DNA of 6,826 nucleotides. It comes from JAYQUR01 sp038133505 (GTDB lineage Bacteria; Pseudomonadota; Alphaproteobacteria; MPNO01; UBA830). A program made the translations under genes and the position numbers. This document shows positions 5,253-6,826 of the stretch, one piece after another. Position 1 is the stretch's first letter, and each line of letters opens with the position of its first letter. The stretch lies in contig JAYPTI010000161.1 in NCBI GenBank assembly GCA_038133505.1, forward strand, positions 1 through 6,826, read 5' to 3'. The notes below the pieces were generated by a model. It was not told the origin of the DNA. It was given only the letters and a program-made list of their open reading frames with translations, and ran no database searches.

Positions 5253-6826
5253 CGAACCGCATCGTCATACGCGGCGGCCACGTCATCGACGGCTCGGGTT
5301 CGCCGGGCATCGACGCCGACGTCGCCATCGAGGACGGCCGCATCGCCGAGATCGGCACAGACGTCTCGGCGTCGGGCGCCGAGATCGTCGATGCGTCGAA
5401 CCGTGTCGTCGCGCCGGGCTTCATCGACATCAAGACCCATTCGGACTGGACCTTGCCGCTGATGCCGCAGGCGGAAAGCAAGATCCGCCAGGGTGTGACG
5501 ACCGAGGTGATCGGCCATTGCGGCTACTCGTGCGCGCCGGCGCTGCCCGACAAGGTCGACCAGCTAGCCGACTACCTGAGCCCGAGCGCGCCGTGGCTGA
5601 CGTTCCGTGCGACGAACTTCCGCGACTATCTCGACCAATATCCCGCGCTGTCGGTGAACACGGTCCACCTCGTCGGCCACAACACGCTGCGGCTGATGGC
5701 GATGGGGATGGAGGACCGGCCTCCGACGCCGGCCGAGCTCGACCGCATGCGCGCGCTGCTGACCGAGGCGCTCGACGCCGGCGCGCTCGGCATGTCGTCC
5801 GGCCTGTTCACCGCGCCGGGGTCGTACTCGGACGTCGAGGAAATGGTCGCCATCGGCAGCTTTCTCAAGTGCGCGGGCGCACGCTATTTCACCCATCTCC
5901 GCGACGAGGGGAACACTGTCTACGATTCCGTGCAGGAGGCGATGGAGTTCGCCGAGCAGGTCGGCGTCCACGTCCAGATCGTCCACATGAAGCTGTCGGG
6001 CACCGACAACTGGGGCGGCGCGACGAAGCTGATGGGCCTGCTGGCCGACGCGCGAACGCGCGGCGTACCGATCGACTGCGACATCTACCCCTACACGGCG
6101 GCCAGCAACCCGCTGAAGAACCTGTTCCCGCCGTGGCTGCAGGAAGGCGGCGTCGATGCGATGATCGCACGGCTCGGCGACGACGGCGTGCGTGCGCGGC
6201 TTCGAGCCTCGGTCGAGGCGGAGGGCCTCAACAATTTCGGCCGCATTCCGGACTGGGACGCGATCCGCGTCTCGATCTCTCCCGATCTGCCGCAGCATGC
6301 TGGCCGCACGATGGCGGAGCTGTCGGCGGCGAATGCGCTCGGCACGGGCGGCGACGGCATGGACACGGCGCTCGACTACATCGTCGCCGACCGGGGCCAG
6401 ACGCGCGTACTGGTGGAATCGATCTCGGAGGACGACGTGAAGGATTTCGTGCGCTCGACCGACGTGATGATCGGCTCCGACGGCAATTCGGTGGCGCCCA
6501 CCGGCACGACGGGACAGGGCAAGCCGCATCCGCGTTTCTACGGCACGTTCGCCCGCGTCCTCGGCCGATACGCACGAGACGAGGGCCTGCTGCCGCTTCA
6601 TGCGGCGCTCTGGAAGATGACGGGCGCGTCGGCGCGCTCGCTGGGGCTGAAGGACCGCGGCCTGCTGCGGCCCGGCTATGCGGCGGACGTGACCGTGTTC
6701 GATCCCGTCACCATCGCCGAGACGGCGACCTACGAAGACCCGCACAGCTTCGCCGCCGGCATCGACACGGTGCTGGTCAACGGCATCCCGACCTACCGCG
6801 ACGGCACGCATACCGGCGTTCTGGCG
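5249..6826 (+). CDS. N-acyl-D-amino-acid deacylase-type amidohydrolase (3' end outside window)
   Basis: The frame is open for 526 codons to the right edge and encodes a metal-dependent amidohydrolase of the D-aminoacylase family. Members cleave N-acyl-D-amino acids, or related amides, to a carboxylate and an amine. The N-terminus RIVIRGGHVIDGSGSPG is the usual beta-sandwich start. Then come VVAPGFIDIKTHSDW (metal-site strand; Lys62, His64), GVTTEVIGHCGYSCAP (bridging Cys91), YFTHLRDEG (His216), QIVHMKLSG (His246) and MIGSDGN (catalytic Asp411). The closing LRPGYAADVTVFDP and DTVLVNGIPTYRDGTHTG are typical C-terminal elements. Spacings His64-Cys91 (27), Cys91-His216 (125) and His216-His246 (30) agree with the Alcaligenes D-aminoacylase residues 69, 96, 220 and 250 as I recall them. 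The first metal His is Lys62 here, consistent with a single-metal site. The start is TTG: it overlaps the ligase stop as TTGA, has GGAAG (5234-5238) 10 nt upstream, and there is no in-frame ATG or GTG before the first domain strand. Relatives usually end shortly after HTG, so only about 5-15 residues are probably missing. Amino-acid specificity cannot be assigned. Confidence 0.92.
   Translation, partial: MTNRIVIRGGHVIDGSGSPGIDADVAIEDGRIAEIGTDVSASGAEIVDASNRVVAPGFIDIKTHSDWTLPLMPQAESKIRQGVTTEVIGHCGYSCAPALPDKVDQLADYLSPSAPWLTFRATNFRDYLDQYPALSVNTVHLVGHNTLRLMAMGMEDRPPTPAELDRMRALLTEALDAGALGMSSGLFTAPGSYSDVEEMVAIGSFLKCAGARYFTHLRDEGNTVYDSVQEAMEFAEQVGVHVQIVHMKLSGTDNWGGATKLMGLLADARTRGVPIDCDIYPYTAASNPLKNLFPPWLQEGGVDAMIARLGDDGVRARLRASVEAEGLNNFGRIPDWDAIRVSISPDLPQHAGRTMAELSAANALGTGGDGMDTALDYIVADRGQTRVLVESISEDDVKDFVRSTDVMIGSDGNSVAPTGTTGQGKPHPRFYGTFARVLGRYARDEGLLPLHAALWKMTGASARSLGLKDRGLLRPGYAADVTVFDPVTIAETATYEDPHSFAAGIDTVLVNGIPTYRDGTHTGVLA

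Noticed and set aside
5564..6811. A 415-codon minus-strand open frame across the right end
   Set aside because: Its sequence is low-complexity Arg/Ala/Val/His with no family resemblance, while the plus strand carries the full set of D-aminoacylase motifs. It is a shadow of that gene.
1..6826. Mobile element, CRISPR, tRNA or phage content
   Set aside because: I saw no direct-repeat arrays, transposase motifs, terminal inverted repeats or tRNA-like folds, and base composition looks even throughout.

Overview
The window comes from a GC-rich (roughly two-thirds G+C by eye), tightly packed bacterial chromosome. Codon use is strongly biased to G/C at third positions, GTG and TTG starts occur, and several junctions overlap by 4 nt. 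The proteins look proteobacterial, and the most likely source is a GC-rich alphaproteobacterium. That placement is an inference from style and protein resemblance. No rRNA, tRNA, mobile element, CRISPR array or repeat family is visible.

Layout. (1) Nt 2-994, plus strand: the 3' part of a thiamine-diphosphate-dependent enzyme of the acetolactate synthase-like superfamily. The N-terminal domain lies outside the window. (2) Nt 1004-2695, minus strand: a complete glnS (glutaminyl-tRNA synthetase), convergent with the first gene; only 9 nt separate the two stop codons. (3) Nt 2696-2772: a 77-nt divergent intergenic region holding weak promoter-like elements for both directions and a Shine-Dalgarno site for the rightward genes. 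(4) Nt 2773-6826, plus strand: three genes in a compact row. They are a ten-helix EamA/DMT-family transporter, an AMP-forming acyl-CoA ligase and an N-acyl-D-amino-acid deacylase-type amidohydrolase. The last starts at TTG and runs off the right edge, probably within a few residues of its natural end.

The three rightward genes meet through 4-nt start/stop overlaps (ATGA at 3654-3657, TTGA at 5249-5252), so they are very likely co-transcribed and translationally coupled. A plausible joint role is use of an N-acylated amino acid or related amide: the transporter moves a substrate or product, the amidohydrolase releases a carboxylic acid and an amine, and the ligase activates the acid as a CoA thioester. 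The families and gene order are read from the sequence; the pathway is inferred. The most notable residue-level feature is in the amidohydrolase: the usual metal-binding His-x-His is Lys62-Thr-His64, while the other metal and catalytic residues are present at the expected spacing.
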